64,000 nt of DNA from Pleomorphovibrio marinus (GCF_003347495.1 NZ_QCXY01000008.1:209352-273351); one strand, 5' to 3'; positions 16,938-29,531 are shown, counted from the first letter of the stretch. The notes: generated by a model not told the origin, from the letters alone. Numbers and translations: made by a program.

Positions 16938-17915
16938 TTGGAGCAGGTTATCGAACTAGTAAACCTTACTAAGCAGTACGGAGAATTTAAGGCAGTGGAT
17001 AACCTCAGCCTCAGCATTCAGAAAGGAGAGGTTTTTGGGTTGCTGGGTCCCAATGGTGCTGGTAAATCCACTACCATCCTCATGATGCTCGGGCTTACTG
17101 AGCCAAGCTCTGGTTCCGTAAAGGTATGTGGGCTTGATGCCACCAAACAGCCGGTAGAGGTGAAACGAAAGGTGGGGTACCTTCCGGAAGACGTGGGGTT
17201 TTATGATGAGTTGAGCGGGTTTGAAAATTTGCTTTTCACTGCTAGACTAAACGGGCAAAGTGATAAGCTTGCTTACGGAAAGACCTCAGAACTGTTAAAT
17301 AAAGTAGGCTTGGGACCCCATGCCGAAAAAAAAGTCAGCAAATATTCCAGGGGCATGCGCCAAAGGTTGGGATTGGCGGATGTGCTGGTAAAGGATCCAG
17401 AGGTGATCATATTGGATGAACCTACACTGGGTATTGACCCCAAGGGAGTAAAGGAGCTTTTGGAGTTGATTGTCCGGCTAAGCAAGGAAAAAGGCCTTAC
17501 CGTATTGCTTTCCTCTCATCATCTCCACCAGGTACAACAAATCTGTACCCGGGTAGGGCTCTTTGTTAGTGGGAAGTTAATTGCATCCGGCGACGTAGAG
17601 TCCCTGTCTTCACAACTGATTTCCAAACATCCCTTCCTAATTGAGGCACGGGTTGGCGGCATCCAGGAAGAAGTCGATAACGATAAGCTAAAAGAGAAGT
17701 TAAATCTGGTTCCGGGGGTGAAAGAAATCAATTTGTTGGCTGAGGGCTTACTTCATATCGGCTGCTCAATGGATCGAACCTCTGAGATTGCTCAGGCCAT
17801 AGTGGCATCTGGAGCGCAGTTAACTCACCTCAGCAAGAAAACCTACGGGTTGGATGATATTTATCAACGTTACTTTGAAAATACTACATCCCATGAAGTT
17901 CATCAATCAAGCTAA
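16938..17915 (+). CDS. ABC transporter ATP-binding protein (ABC-2 type)
   Basis: The protein has 325 residues and starts with TTG. Walker A is GPNGAGKST, the ABC signature is YSRGMRQRLGLADVL, and Walker B is VIILDEPTLGID, followed by the H-loop segment LLSSHHLHQV. A C-terminal extension of about 90 residues is typical of ABC-2 ATPases that work with Nat/Gld-type permeases. It overlaps the permease start by 23 bp. It powers export or membrane remodelling together with the NEW3 protein and the permease. Confidence 0.95.
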   Translation: MEQVIELVNLTKQYGEFKAVDNLSLSIQKGEVFGLLGPNGAGKSTTILMMLGLTEPSSGSVKVCGLDATKQPVEVKRKVGYLPEDVGFYDELSGFENLLFTARLNGQSDKLAYGKTSELLNKVGLGPHAEKKVSKYSRGMRQRLGLADVLVKDPEVIILDEPTLGIDPKGVKELLELIVRLSKEKGLTVLLSSHHLHQVQQICTRVGLFVSGKLIASGDVESLSSQLISKHPFLIEARVGGIQEEVDNDKLKEKLNLVPGVKEINLLAEGLLHIGCSMDRTSEIAQAIVASGAQLTHLSKKTYGLDDIYQRYFENTTSHEVHQSS

Positions 17916-18948
17916 AATGTATATGTCAGGGATGAGTATTCCATCCCTGACTTTACCAAATACCAAGGCAACCACAAAAGCCGAAAAGCTATCTACCAAA
18001 GTACCTCATCCGTTTTGGGTGATTGTGAATAAGGAGGTGGTTGACCATATTAGGAGCTGGAGATTGGTCATACTGGTGGCTATCATTACGATAGCCTGTG
18101 CGGGTTCTCTAATTACTGGACTCATGCACTTTAAAGACTCGATATCAGCAAACGACCCTGAGGGTAGCTTTTTTTTCCTGAAGCTGTTCTCCGCATCGGG
18201 CTCGGGATTGCCCTCCTTTGTGGTTTTTATCAGTTTTCTGGGTCCACTGTTGGGTATAGGATTGGGTTTTGATGCCATCAACTCCGAGCAAACCAGAGGG
18301 ACAATGGCTAGGGTGCTGTCACAACCCATTTACAGGGACCAGTGGATCAATGCGAAATTCACTGGAGGCCTTTTGGTAATTTCGGTTCTATTCACAGGGC
18401 TTACCTTGATATTCATGAGCATTGGCATTCTCAAGATCGGTATTCCCCCTACTCCCGAAGAGTTTCTCAGGATACTGATATTCACCTTTGTCACCATTTG
18501 CTACGTGGGGTTTTGGTTAAATTTGTCCATCCTTTTTTCGGTCAAATTCAAGCAAGCTGCCACCTCTGCGCTTTGTACCATTGCGGTTTGGTTGTTTTTT
18601 ACCGTGTTTTATGGCATTATCGTGAACTTTATTGCCAATGCTACCGCTCCTGGCCAGTTTGCCTCCCCAGATCAAATCATTCGGTACCAACAATTCATCA
18701 CGAATTTGATGCGTATTGTGCCTAGTCAACTATATAGTGATGCCACTACCACACTGCTTATGCCTTCTGTAAGGAGTCTGGGACCACTGACTTCCGAACA
18801 AGTAGTGGGTACCGTGCCTAGTCCCCTTCCTTTGGGGCAGAGCCTCTTATTGGTTTGGGCGCAATTGACAGGCTTGATTTTGGCAACTGTTTCCTGCTTT
18901 GCCTTGGCTTATTATTCCTTTATGCGTAGGGAAGTGAGATCCAGGTGA
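17893..18948 (+). CDS. ABC-2 type transporter permease
   Basis: The protein has 351 residues from the ATG at 17893 (MKFINQAKMYMSG); ATG 17917 is an alternative just after the ATPase stop. A polar N-terminus of about 60 residues is followed by PFWVIVNKEVVDHIRSWR, the membrane-proximal helix typical of ABC-2 permeases. About six transmembrane segments come next, including LVILVAIITIACAGSLI and FVVFISFLGPLLGIGLGF, with INSEQTRGTMARVLSQPI in the first cytoplasmic loop. It is the third gene of the NEW3-ATPase-permease operon and is followed by a terminator. Confidence 0.92.
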   Translation: MKFINQAKMYMSGMSIPSLTLPNTKATTKAEKLSTKVPHPFWVIVNKEVVDHIRSWRLVILVAIITIACAGSLITGLMHFKDSISANDPEGSFFFLKLFSASGSGLPSFVVFISFLGPLLGIGLGFDAINSEQTRGTMARVLSQPIYRDQWINAKFTGGLLVISVLFTGLTLIFMSIGILKIGIPPTPEEFLRILIFTFVTICYVGFWLNLSILFSVKFKQAATSALCTIAVWLFFTVFYGIIVNFIANATAPGQFASPDQIIRYQQFITNLMRIVPSQLYSDATTTLLMPSVRSLGPLTSEQVVGTVPSPLPLGQSLLLVWAQLTGLILATVSCFALAYYSFMRREVRSR

Positions 18949-18973
18949 TTTGCATGCAAGCATAGTTGCTTTT

Positions 18974-18998
18974 AAGGGAGTCATTCTAGGACTCCCTT
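18974..18998 (+). terminator. Intrinsic terminator after the ABC operon
   Basis: Stem AAGGGAGTC / GACTCCCTT (18974-18982 and 18990-18998) with a 7-base loop is followed by TT and T-rich sequence. Confidence 0.85.
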
Positions 18999-19087
18999 TT
19001 CTGTTTTAATCTAAAATCAGAGGGGTTCATTTTATCCATAAAATGGGTGACTCCTAAGAGCCACCCACTAAATAAAACTATCAATTA

Positions 19088-21886
<2,799 letters not shown>

Positions 21887-23065
21887 TCATAAACTAGCGC
21901 CTAACTCAGCAGAATTGAGTGTACTCTCATATATTGCAATTATCTGAGGATAATTGATTTCGCAAGAGAAATTTTTCTCAAAAGAGTCCCTTGCATTCCT
22001 CCTCATATTTTTTTGAGCTTCCAAATTCTGTTCAAGCTCACAAATTGCATCCATTAAACTATCACAATTTCCTGGTTCAAAAAACAAACCATTGACCCCG
22101 GGGTTGATTAACTCATTCATAGAACCAATCTTTGACGCAATTACGGGAGTTGCACATGAAAAAGCTTCAATCACGGTCATTCCAAATGTTTCGTACCAAA
22201 TGGATGGGAAGATTAGGGCTTTAGCATTTTTAAGCAAACCAATTACTTCATCGTGGGGTTTATTCCCAACAAAATTAATATTATCCTTTGCTAAAGAGAT
22301 ATCCCTGGTTTTTTTATCTTTTGGCCCGGATCCCACAATTATAAGTTCTTTATCCATTTTTGAAAAAGCATCCAACATCACATCTACTCCTTTTTCCTCA
22401 CTCAACCTTCCAATAAATATATAGTATTCGTCTTTTATAAGATTAAATCCTTTGTCTTCTACAAAGTTTGGTTTAACCACAAATTTCTTTTCATCAATTT
22501 TTAAAGTTGACCTTTTAAATATATCCTTTGAAAAATGAGTTAAAAAGATGTATTTGTCAATTCTATTCCAAGTACCTATAGATTTATTAAATGTTAAATT
22601 TAATGCCAATGCCAGAGTTTGATATGTAGAGTTTCGGTATACCTTTTTTCTAACTGCTGTAAGAGGGAAGTATTCTTTTAGGCTATCCTCGAAAATCTTT
22701 CCTTCATGTAATAATGTACCACTCGGGCAAATAAGACGGAAATTATGGAGTGTTAAAATAACTGGTATTCTACAAAATTTGGCTGCATAAATAACGGAAG
22801 GCGAAGCTTTGAAAAACATATTGTGTATGTGCAATACATCAGGATTCTCTTTTTTCATCGTCTTTATTATCTTAATAAAAGAATGTATTGAAAAAAAAGA
22901 ATTGAAAAAGGAACTGAATTTTTGATAACCTTTTATTAAATTATTATCAAATACCATAGTAATTACCTGATGGCCATGATTTGAGAGCATTCTGGCTTCT
23001 GCTTCAAAAACAATGTCTTCTCCACCTTTTTGTTGGTATTTATTATGGACTAATAAAATTTTCAC
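21887..23065 (-). CDS. Glycosyltransferase family 4 (GT-B fold)
   Basis: The protein has 392 residues. The N-terminal donor of the GT-B fold begins MKILLVHNKYQQKGGEDIVF with the glycine-rich loop. The C-terminal domain shows IFIGRLSEEKGVDVMLDAF, ELIIVGSGP and the catalytic E-x7-E region SIWYETFGMTVIEAFSCATPV. It transfers a sugar from a nucleotide donor, probably to a surface polysaccharide or glycan. The start is GTG, overlapping the stop of the preceding gene by 1 bp (TAGTG). The DNA is clearly more AT-rich than the housekeeping block, which suggests acquisition. Confidence 0.92.
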   Translation of the reverse strand: MKILLVHNKYQQKGGEDIVFEAEARMLSNHGHQVITMVFDNNLIKGYQKFSSFFNSFFSIHSFIKIIKTMKKENPDVLHIHNMFFKASPSVIYAAKFCRIPVILTLHNFRLICPSGTLLHEGKIFEDSLKEYFPLTAVRKKVYRNSTYQTLALALNLTFNKSIGTWNRIDKYIFLTHFSKDIFKRSTLKIDEKKFVVKPNFVEDKGFNLIKDEYYIFIGRLSEEKGVDVMLDAFSKMDKELIIVGSGPKDKKTRDISLAKDNINFVGNKPHDEVIGLLKNAKALIFPSIWYETFGMTVIEAFSCATPVIASKIGSMNELINPGVNGLFFEPGNCDSLMDAICELEQNLEAQKNMRRNARDSFEKNFSCEINYPQIIAIYESTLNSAELGASL

Positions 23066-23970
23066 TATAAATCTTTTTTTATAATCCTGGTAAAAACTCT
23101 TTTAGCCCTGACGTATAGGCTGTTGTGCTTTTTGAAGTTTTTTACAATCACTGGATCAATTTTTGTTTCTGTAGGAAACACAAAAGAAGCTTTATCGGAG
23201 GTGTCTATTTCGTCTTCAAAGTTTTTGAAGTCACAGTTTTCACCCTCTGCACCAAAACCAATATTTGTTATCTTGGAAACTTTCGGAAACACATCATACA
23301 TGTCGTTTTCGAATTGGTGATAGCAGAACCGTATAGCCCATGAGTTTATTTTGCCCTTCATCTGCTTTGATAGCATATGGCTCATATCACTTCCACCACG
23401 GTTAAATCTCAATCTCCTAAAAAGGTTAAATCTAAAGTCTGCATAGTTTTTCACGCTCCAATCAACCTCTGTCCATTTTTCTCGCCATGTCCCCCAACCC
23501 CAAGATGAAGCCCTGTACCCAAAGGAAGAATCATAGGGGTAATCTCTGGGAATACAATCTTTATACGAAAATCCTGATATCGATAATATACGGTTGTCAT
23601 TTTTATAGTGATCAAGGGCTTGGTTCATATAGTTCAAAAAATTTCTTGAAGTGAGCAAGTCGTCTTCGAGAACAATAACTTTTTCATATTGGGTAATAAT
23701 TTGTGTTACTCCATCTATAATAGACTTGGCAAGTCCTTTATTTTGATCTTGTTCTATAATTGTAACCTTTTTGAATCCATTTACTGTATGAATATAATCA
23801 CGAACCCCCTTTACTTTTAAAACATCTTTTTCTTTTTTGGCTCCATCAGAAAAAATAAACAATTCAGTGTCCTTCGCAAGAAAATTTTCTTGAAGATTTT
23901 GTATCGTGCTTTTCGTTTCAGTCAATCTTCCATAAACGAAAAGTACTACTGGAGCTAAATTTTCACTCAT
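23065..23970 (-). CDS. Glycosyltransferase family 2-like protein (GT-A fold)
   Basis: The protein has 301 residues. The N-terminus PVVLFVYGRLTETKSTIQNL and the DxD-like metal-binding EDDLLTSRNF (VIVLEDDLL) indicate a GT-A fold glycosyltransferase. A central aromatic block, GYRASSWGWGTWREKWTEVDW, seen as SSWGWGTWREKW, is typical of a subfamily found in surface glycan loci. The gene is translationally coupled to the next glycosyltransferase by a 1-bp overlap. Acceptor and linkage are unknown. Confidence 0.88.
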   Translation of the reverse strand: MSENLAPVVLFVYGRLTETKSTIQNLQENFLAKDTELFIFSDGAKKEKDVLKVKGVRDYIHTVNGFKKVTIIEQDQNKGLAKSIIDGVTQIITQYEKVIVLEDDLLTSRNFLNYMNQALDHYKNDNRILSISGFSYKDCIPRDYPYDSSFGYRASSWGWGTWREKWTEVDWSVKNYADFRFNLFRRLRFNRGGSDMSHMLSKQMKGKINSWAIRFCYHQFENDMYDVFPKVSKITNIGFGAEGENCDFKNFEDEIDTSDKASFVFPTETKIDPVIVKNFKKHNSLYVRAKRVFTRIIKKDL

Positions 23971-24908
23971 TTTATATGCTGGTTTGTGATGCCTCTCTTT
24001 ATTACAGATCTATATGTTTTTTGATCATTAAAGCAAGTTTTTTTATTTAATATTATCTTTAAAAAAAAACTATAAATTGTCAATAATTTATGTCATACAA
24101 TTTTACTTTCCTATAGTTTGAGAAATTATATTTGTTGTTTAAATTTAATTATTATCCGCTGTATGCCGATAATGGAATAACCTTGTGACCAAGCCTCTAA
24201 ATTTTGTCAGTAGTTTAGGATTTATAATATATACCGTATACTAGTTATTTTAGTAAAAATAGACATGTTTTGCGATTCTATCTATAATGGTATCTATTTT
24301 TTGGAAAGTAATCTTTTACCATCAACCCACAAATTGTTTTTTTTTATATCTAAAGACCAATAGAAAATTTCAAATCAGTTGTTTTTTTATTTTAACCATT
24401 TTTTTCAGTCCGCTTTTCGCAGTTTGCAAATATAATAATTTGAGGACATTAGTAATAGCAATTCAGGGTTATTAATAGTAATTATTTTATGCAAATTAGA
24501 ATTTTCTCCGCCTCATATGTAATCGAAAAGTCTTTTTTTTATCTTGAAAATGATGTTTTTTCGAGTTGCAACAAATTAAAAACTAATTTCTTAATGATTT
24601 ATTAACAAGCATTTTGTTCAAGAAGCCTTCCCAATGGGGTTCAAATGTGAAAGGTATAGGTTTAAATTACAACCTTTTTCTCGCAAAAGACTTTTACTAA
24701 ATCTGATTGCATTTAAAGGTAACTTAAAACTGGAAGAACTTCCAATCTTTTTTTGTTGGTAAAAAAATGAATGGTTCGTTTGGAATGAACCAAATAACTT
24801 CAACATAAAAGGAAAAGTGAAGCCAGGGAGAGGATAAAATTAGTGTTGGATAAGTAAGAACCACCAAAATTGAATAAGTTTATGGCATAAATTTAAAGCC
24901 CATTTTTC
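23971..24908. other. 938-bp AT-rich intergenic gap
   Basis: This very AT-rich stretch separates the divergent glycosyltransferase and SNF2 genes. Short hydrophobic open frames (for example near 24287-24475) have no start context or family resemblance. A TAAGTTTA word lies about 30 bp before the SNF2 start. I see no repeat, RNA or gene. It may be the scar of a lost element or a horizontally acquired boundary. Confidence 0.45.
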
Positions 24909-27428
24909 ATGACCGCCAAAGCCAAAAAATCCAAGTCCAACAAATCGGAAAAAAAGAAAAACACGATTCCCTACCATAGGAAACCGGACAATCTGAGTTT
25001 AGATGAATGGCAGATAGGGCTGCGTCGGCAATTTGCGAGCCTGCAGGAATTCAGCATAACCAACCTTGGTGCTGAGGCAGTTTTTTCGGACTATTCGGTT
25101 TACAATCCTCAGACCGACAATTCCTATAAAGTGGCCATCAGAAGCAACCCGGAGGAAATAGCCTCCGGCAAAAATTTCAATTTCTGCACCTGTTACGATT
25201 TCAAGACCAACGGTTTGGGAACCTGTAAACACATAGAAGCGGTCATCGGCCAAATCCAACGAAAAAAATCAACCCATTCCCAATTCAGCAAAGGAAACTT
25301 CCAACCCACCTATAGTTCTGTTTACCTTGAATATGGGCCTGATGAAAGAAAGGTCAAAATTAGGATTGGAAGCGAAGAAGCACGTAAGCTCAACGCACTT
25401 TCCAAGAAATACTTCTCAGAAAACGGAACAATCAAATCCACCGCTTTTGAAAAGTTTGATGAATTCCTGACAGAAGCCAAGAGCATTCAAGGTTCCTTCC
25501 GCTGCTATGAGGATGCCCTGACCTATATTTTTGAGGTAAGAGAAAAAAACAGAAGGAAGGCCTGGATCTGGAAAAATCAAAATGGACTGGAAAACGGTTT
25601 GTTATCTCAGTACATCAAAGCGGAACTTCACCCTTATCAAAAGAAAGGTGTAGCATTTGCCGTTGAAGCAGGAAGGGCTTTGATTGCAGATGAAATGGGA
25701 TTGGGCAAGACCCTTCAGGCCATTGCAGCTTCCGAGGTTTTGAAAAAGGAATTCGGCATCCAAAAAGTCCTGATCGTATGCCCCACTTCCCTTAAGTACC
25801 AGTGGAAATCTGAAATTGAGAAATTCACCGACAGTACCGTACATGTCATAGAAGGGCTAAAGTTAAAAAGGGATCCTCAATATGCGGATGATAATATGTT
25901 CTATAAAATCGTCGGGCACCATACCGTGGGCAATGACCTGGACGTGATCAATGCCACTGAATTTGACCTGATCATTCTGGATGAAGCCCAACGGATCAAG
26001 AACTGGAAAGCCAAAATATCCCAGAACATCAAAAAACTGGAGTCCGAGTATGCCATAGTCCTTACGGGAACACCACTGGAGAATAAACTGGAAGAACTGT
26101 ATTCCGTCGTCCAATTTATCAATCCATTCAGGTTGGGAGCTCTTTACAGGTTCCTACATGACCATCAGGTTACCGAACCGGAAACAAGCAAGGTCATCGG
26201 ATATAAGGACCTGAACAAAATCGGAAACATACTTTCGGATATCCTGATCCGCAGGACTAAGAGGATGGTGCTTCAGCAATTGCCGAGCAGGCAGGACAAG
26301 AACCTCTTTGTAATCATGACGGACAAACAAAGAGAGGTCCACAACGAAAGCTACGATTTGGTTTGCCGATTGGTCAACAAATGGAGAAAAATGGGATTTC
26401 TCCCTGAAAAGGACCGGCAAAGGTTGATGATCAACCTCAACATGATGCGGATGGTCTGCAACAGCACTTATATACTTGACCAGCAGACAAGGCATGATAC
26501 CAAGATAGCCGAACTGATGGGAATTCTCGAGGAAATCTTCCAGATGCAAGGGGAGAAGGTGGTTATTTTCAGCCAATGGGAACGGATGACAAGATTGGTG
26601 GCCCGAGAACTTGATGATATGGGCATCCACTACGAGAACCTGCACGGCGGTATCCCTTCCAAGGACAGGAAATCCCTATTGGACAACTTTCTCAAGGATC
26701 CGGAGTGTAAGGTTTTTCTGAGTACCGATGCCGGAGGTGTTGGTCTGAACCTGCAATCAGCGGCCTATCTGATCAATCTGGATATCCCTTGGAATCCGGC
26801 CGTTTTGGAGCAAAGGATTGCCAGAATCTACAGAATAGGCCAAAAGAAAAAAGTGAACATCATCAATTTGGTGACGACTGACAGCATCGAGCACCGCATG
26901 TTGGATGTGCTGAAATTTAAATCCTCCATGGCCGAGGGGGTATTGGATGCAGGGGACGATACCATCCTGATGCAGGAGGACAGGTTCAAGCAGTTTATGA
27001 ACAGTGTCGAAACCATGGTGGATGAAAAGCAAACCTTCACCGAGGCATCCGTTCCAGAACCTGAGAATGAGGAAAAAAATGAGGAACCTTACCAAACGGC
27101 TCCATCATCCGATAAAAGAGAATCCGATCAAATTATACAATTGGGGCTATTTGATACCGATATTCCTGAAAAACCAAATCCAAAACCCGCACCACCCCCT
27201 AAACAGGAAACCGGGTCCACGGGCATGGAATGGATGAGCCAGCTTTCAAAAGTGCTGGGCAGCCCGGCCCAGACCAAGGCCATGGTAAGTTCCCTCACCG
27301 AGAAGGATTCCCAAACCGGCAAGACCTACCTCAAATTGCCGGTAGAAAATGAGGAGGCGGTGGAAAATGTCCTGAAAGGGATTGGGCAGCTATTTCAGGC
27401 CATTGATTGGAGTAAGTTTGGGAAGTGA
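24909..27428 (+). CDS. SWIM zinc finger + SNF2 family helicase
   Basis: The protein has 839 residues. A lysine-rich head is followed by a SWIM-like zinc motif (C93, C95, C106, H108 in FCTCYDFKTNGLGTCKHIEA, the ends shown) and a SNF2 core: Walker A ADEMGLGKT (260-268), DEAQ box (358-361), GTPLENKLEELYS, and the C-terminal helicase lobe with IFSQWERMTRL, STDAGGVGLNLQ and QRIARIYRIGQ. A polar linker and a small C-terminal domain follow. SWIM-SNF2 proteins are ATP-driven DNA translocases, often found with defence or repair genes. It is alone on its strand beside the defence-type island. No nuclease domain is fused. Confidence 0.9.
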   Translation: MTAKAKKSKSNKSEKKKNTIPYHRKPDNLSLDEWQIGLRRQFASLQEFSITNLGAEAVFSDYSVYNPQTDNSYKVAIRSNPEEIASGKNFNFCTCYDFKTNGLGTCKHIEAVIGQIQRKKSTHSQFSKGNFQPTYSSVYLEYGPDERKVKIRIGSEEARKLNALSKKYFSENGTIKSTAFEKFDEFLTEAKSIQGSFRCYEDALTYIFEVREKNRRKAWIWKNQNGLENGLLSQYIKAELHPYQKKGVAFAVEAGRALIADEMGLGKTLQAIAASEVLKKEFGIQKVLIVCPTSLKYQWKSEIEKFTDSTVHVIEGLKLKRDPQYADDNMFYKIVGHHTVGNDLDVINATEFDLIILDEAQRIKNWKAKISQNIKKLESEYAIVLTGTPLENKLEELYSVVQFINPFRLGALYRFLHDHQVTEPETSKVIGYKDLNKIGNILSDILIRRTKRMVLQQLPSRQDKNLFVIMTDKQREVHNESYDLVCRLVNKWRKMGFLPEKDRQRLMINLNMMRMVCNSTYILDQQTRHDTKIAELMGILEEIFQMQGEKVVIFSQWERMTRLVARELDDMGIHYENLHGGIPSKDRKSLLDNFLKDPECKVFLSTDAGGVGLNLQSAAYLINLDIPWNPAVLEQRIARIYRIGQKKKVNIINLVTTDSIEHRMLDVLKFKSSMAEGVLDAGDDTILMQEDRFKQFMNSVETMVDEKQTFTEASVPEPENEEKNEEPYQTAPSSDKRESDQIIQLGLFDTDIPEKPNPKPAPPPKQETGSTGMEWMSQLSKVLGSPAQTKAMVSSLTEKDSQTGKTYLKLPVENEEAVENVLKGIGQLFQAIDWSKFGK

Positions 27429-27816
27429 TTGGGTTGTCAATAAATAGGGGAATTATTTTAACCAACGTTCGTTAAAGGTCTCGATTATTTGGGGTTTTTA
27501 CCATTTTTTCCCACCATATGTAGACCCTATGGGACAATATATAAGGGGGTGGCCATACTACTATGGAATTTGTTGAATTTATCAACATCGAACCATCAAA
27601 CCATCATCATCCACCTATCTATATGGGGATTGGCCTTTGACTACGCTCAGGGGCCAGATTGAGGGGTGTGGAAAATTAAGATTTGTCTATCAAGTATTTT
27701 TTTCAAAAAAACTCATATTTTAAAAACAGAAACTTTTTGGAGCTGACTAATAGTTAACAACTTGTGGAAGTTTTTTTATTGAGAAGATAAATATATCTTT
27801 CTTTGTAGGACTGCCA
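27429..27816. other. 388-bp intergenic region between convergent genes
   Basis: The region lies after SNF2 (+) and before the end of the DUF488 partner (-). Several stop codons occur in all frames, and no terminator with a clear U-tract or other element is seen. It is low-complexity and AT-rich toward 27700. Confidence 0.4.
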
Positions 27817-28635
27817 TTAGAACAATGACGTTTGAGTGGTAGGTTTTGGGTGAAATGTCCCAATAATTACAAACGGGTTGGGAGCAGTATTATGATGAAG
27901 TTTAGTAGTTCCAAGAAACAAATATAAATCTTTGGTTCGTGCAAAATCATCGAAGTATTTCTTCCTTACATCTGCACAAGCAAGTTTCTCCTCCCCACCA
28001 TTTCTATTTAGTGAGTTCCAGAAAAGTTGACCAATTTCCCAGTCTTCGATCATCATTGTACTGGATATTCCTTCCACATCTTTAAGCTTGTATGAGAATT
28101 TATAGGGAAGTTTTTTTACTACTTGAAATTTACCTTCCTTGTCAGAAGACTCAAATAAGTTGAGTTGATTTAACTTATCAAGTTTTTCCTTGCTCCATTC
28201 CCTATCCACGCTTTTAATTTCAAGATCTAAAATTTGAGATGGTTTAAAAACTGCTAATGAAGTGCCTATTTCTTTATTTTTAGCCTCAGAAATTAATTCA
28301 CTTAGGCTTGTATAGACATTATTCAAAACGACTTTTCGCCTGTCTTTCCAATCATCGCCGTCAGGCTTGATTTCTCCTAAAATTTTAATTTCAGTATCGT
28401 GGCTTACCGGACGGTAACTTTCCTTTCTGAAATCAGAGGTATTCTTGACAAGGTCAATCTCAATCCATTGATATTTTGAATATTGCTGGCTGTATTTCTT
28501 CTTACGAAACTGGATGGGGTAAATTCTTATCCAGGTACCGTCTTCTTTGAATCCTGCTGTACAAACAAGTTCATCATATTTGGCGGAAAGTGAAGGATAG
28601 GTTTTGACGGTAATTAATACTTTCTCCTTGGGCAT
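27817..28635 (-). CDS. DUF488-partner protein, beta-rich, unknown function
   Basis: The protein has 272 residues and no signal peptide. The opening VLITVKTYPSLSAKYDELVC, then GTWIRIYPIQFR and YQWIEIDLVKN, is typical of a protein family that accompanies DUF488 genes. The alternating beta pattern suggests one or two OB-like folds, but I cannot confirm this. The C-terminus KDLYLFLGTTKLHH...NPFVIIGTFHPKP is conserved in style. Its ATG overlaps the stop of the DUF488 gene by 1 bp (TAATG), so the pair is translationally coupled. It is probably a nucleic-acid-related partner. A role in defence is inferred only from location. Confidence 0.7.
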   Translation of the reverse strand: MPKEKVLITVKTYPSLSAKYDELVCTAGFKEDGTWIRIYPIQFRKKKYSQQYSKYQWIEIDLVKNTSDFRKESYRPVSHDTEIKILGEIKPDGDDWKDRRKVVLNNVYTSLSELISEAKNKEIGTSLAVFKPSQILDLEIKSVDREWSKEKLDKLNQLNLFESSDKEGKFQVVKKLPYKFSYKLKDVEGISSTMMIEDWEIGQLFWNSLNRNGGEEKLACADVRKKYFDDFARTKDLYLFLGTTKLHHNTAPNPFVIIGTFHPKPTTQTSLF

Positions 28636-29531
28636 TACAAGTTTTTTTGATCAATGGTCCAGTTTGGAAGTTGTTTTAATGCATTTGCTACTCTACTTCT
28701 ATGGCACATACAAGGTTCTTTTTCGAAACAAGTAATTGCAATTCGCTTATATTTTCCTGTCAGATTATAAATTTCCTCCAATTTTACCCTATTATTAACA
28801 AGGGTGGTTTTTTCATATTCATCAAAAAGCTTATTGAAATCGTTTATTGTTTTTAAGTCTACCCGCTTTTCTGAGTCAATACCCAATTGAGGAATGTGTA
28901 AATATTCGATCCCAACGCTTTCGCAGGCTCTTTTCAACTGACTCTTTGAAAAACCAAATTTCATGCTCAATGGATTCTTACGAACATCGCAAAGCAATTT
29001 TACATCATTAATTATGAGTTTATTCAAATATGTCTCAAGACTGATCCCTTCATACCCAATCGTAAAAAATGCGGGATTGTCAAAACTTCTTTTTTGTGCG
29101 TTAACCTTTTCAAGCTCTTTGTCTGTTAAGAGTTCATCAGCAATTTGACTCTTTATAGCAAAATAGGGATACTTGATATAAGTGTATTTTACCAGTTCCT
29201 TCTGATTTAATCCTGCAACCTCTTCTTTTGTTTGCTTAATTGCAGCTTGATCTTCTTTTTTCAGGGTAGGAAAAAAGGATTCAACTGAGTTATTAATCCA
29301 ATCAGAACCAAAAGTATTCGTTTTATCAATTACAACTTCCTTTTTGGACAAGGTAGATAAATCTTGATTAGCCTGAAATGAAAAGCTTCCATATTTATAA
29401 GGAACAAAATCATAGGATTTTTTTGCCTGTTTTCTAGTTACCAGCAAGAGTATTTTTTGGAGTTTGGTATGAGACAAAACCCCATCAAATTCCTCTAATA
29501 TTCCTAGCAACAATTTCCTTCGGTAATACAT
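28635..29531 (-). CDS. Panacea/SocA-like N-domain fused to DUF488
   Basis: The protein has 298 residues. Residues about 1-60 (LSHTKLQKILLLV, then YDFVPYKYGSFSF and DLSTLSKKE) resemble the Panacea/SocA-type antitoxin domain. Residues about 150-290 are DUF488: FFTIGYEGISLETYLNKL, LLCDVRKNPLSMKFGF, YLHIPQLGI and the cysteine motif CFEKEPCMCHRS. DUF488 function is not established. The fusion plus a tightly coupled partner gene has the look of a two-gene toxin-antitoxin or defence module. A TAnnTTTG match lies only 5 bp from the ATG, so the promoter is unclear. Confidence 0.75.
   Translation of the reverse strand: MYYRRKLLLGILEEFDGVLSHTKLQKILLLVTRKQAKKSYDFVPYKYGSFSFQANQDLSTLSKKEVVIDKTNTFGSDWINNSVESFFPTLKKEDQAAIKQTKEEVAGLNQKELVKYTYIKYPYFAIKSQIADELLTDKELEKVNAQKRSFDNPAFFTIGYEGISLETYLNKLIINDVKLLCDVRKNPLSMKFGFSKSQLKRACESVGIEYLHIPQLGIDSEKRVDLKTINDFNKLFDEYEKTTLVNNRVKLEEIYNLTGKYKRIAITCFEKEPCMCHRSRVANALKQLPNWTIDQKNL

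Noticed and set aside
24287..24475. Short hydrophobic plus-strand frame as a gene
   Set aside because: It is 62 codons in very AT-rich DNA with no family match, no start context and no neighbouring partner.
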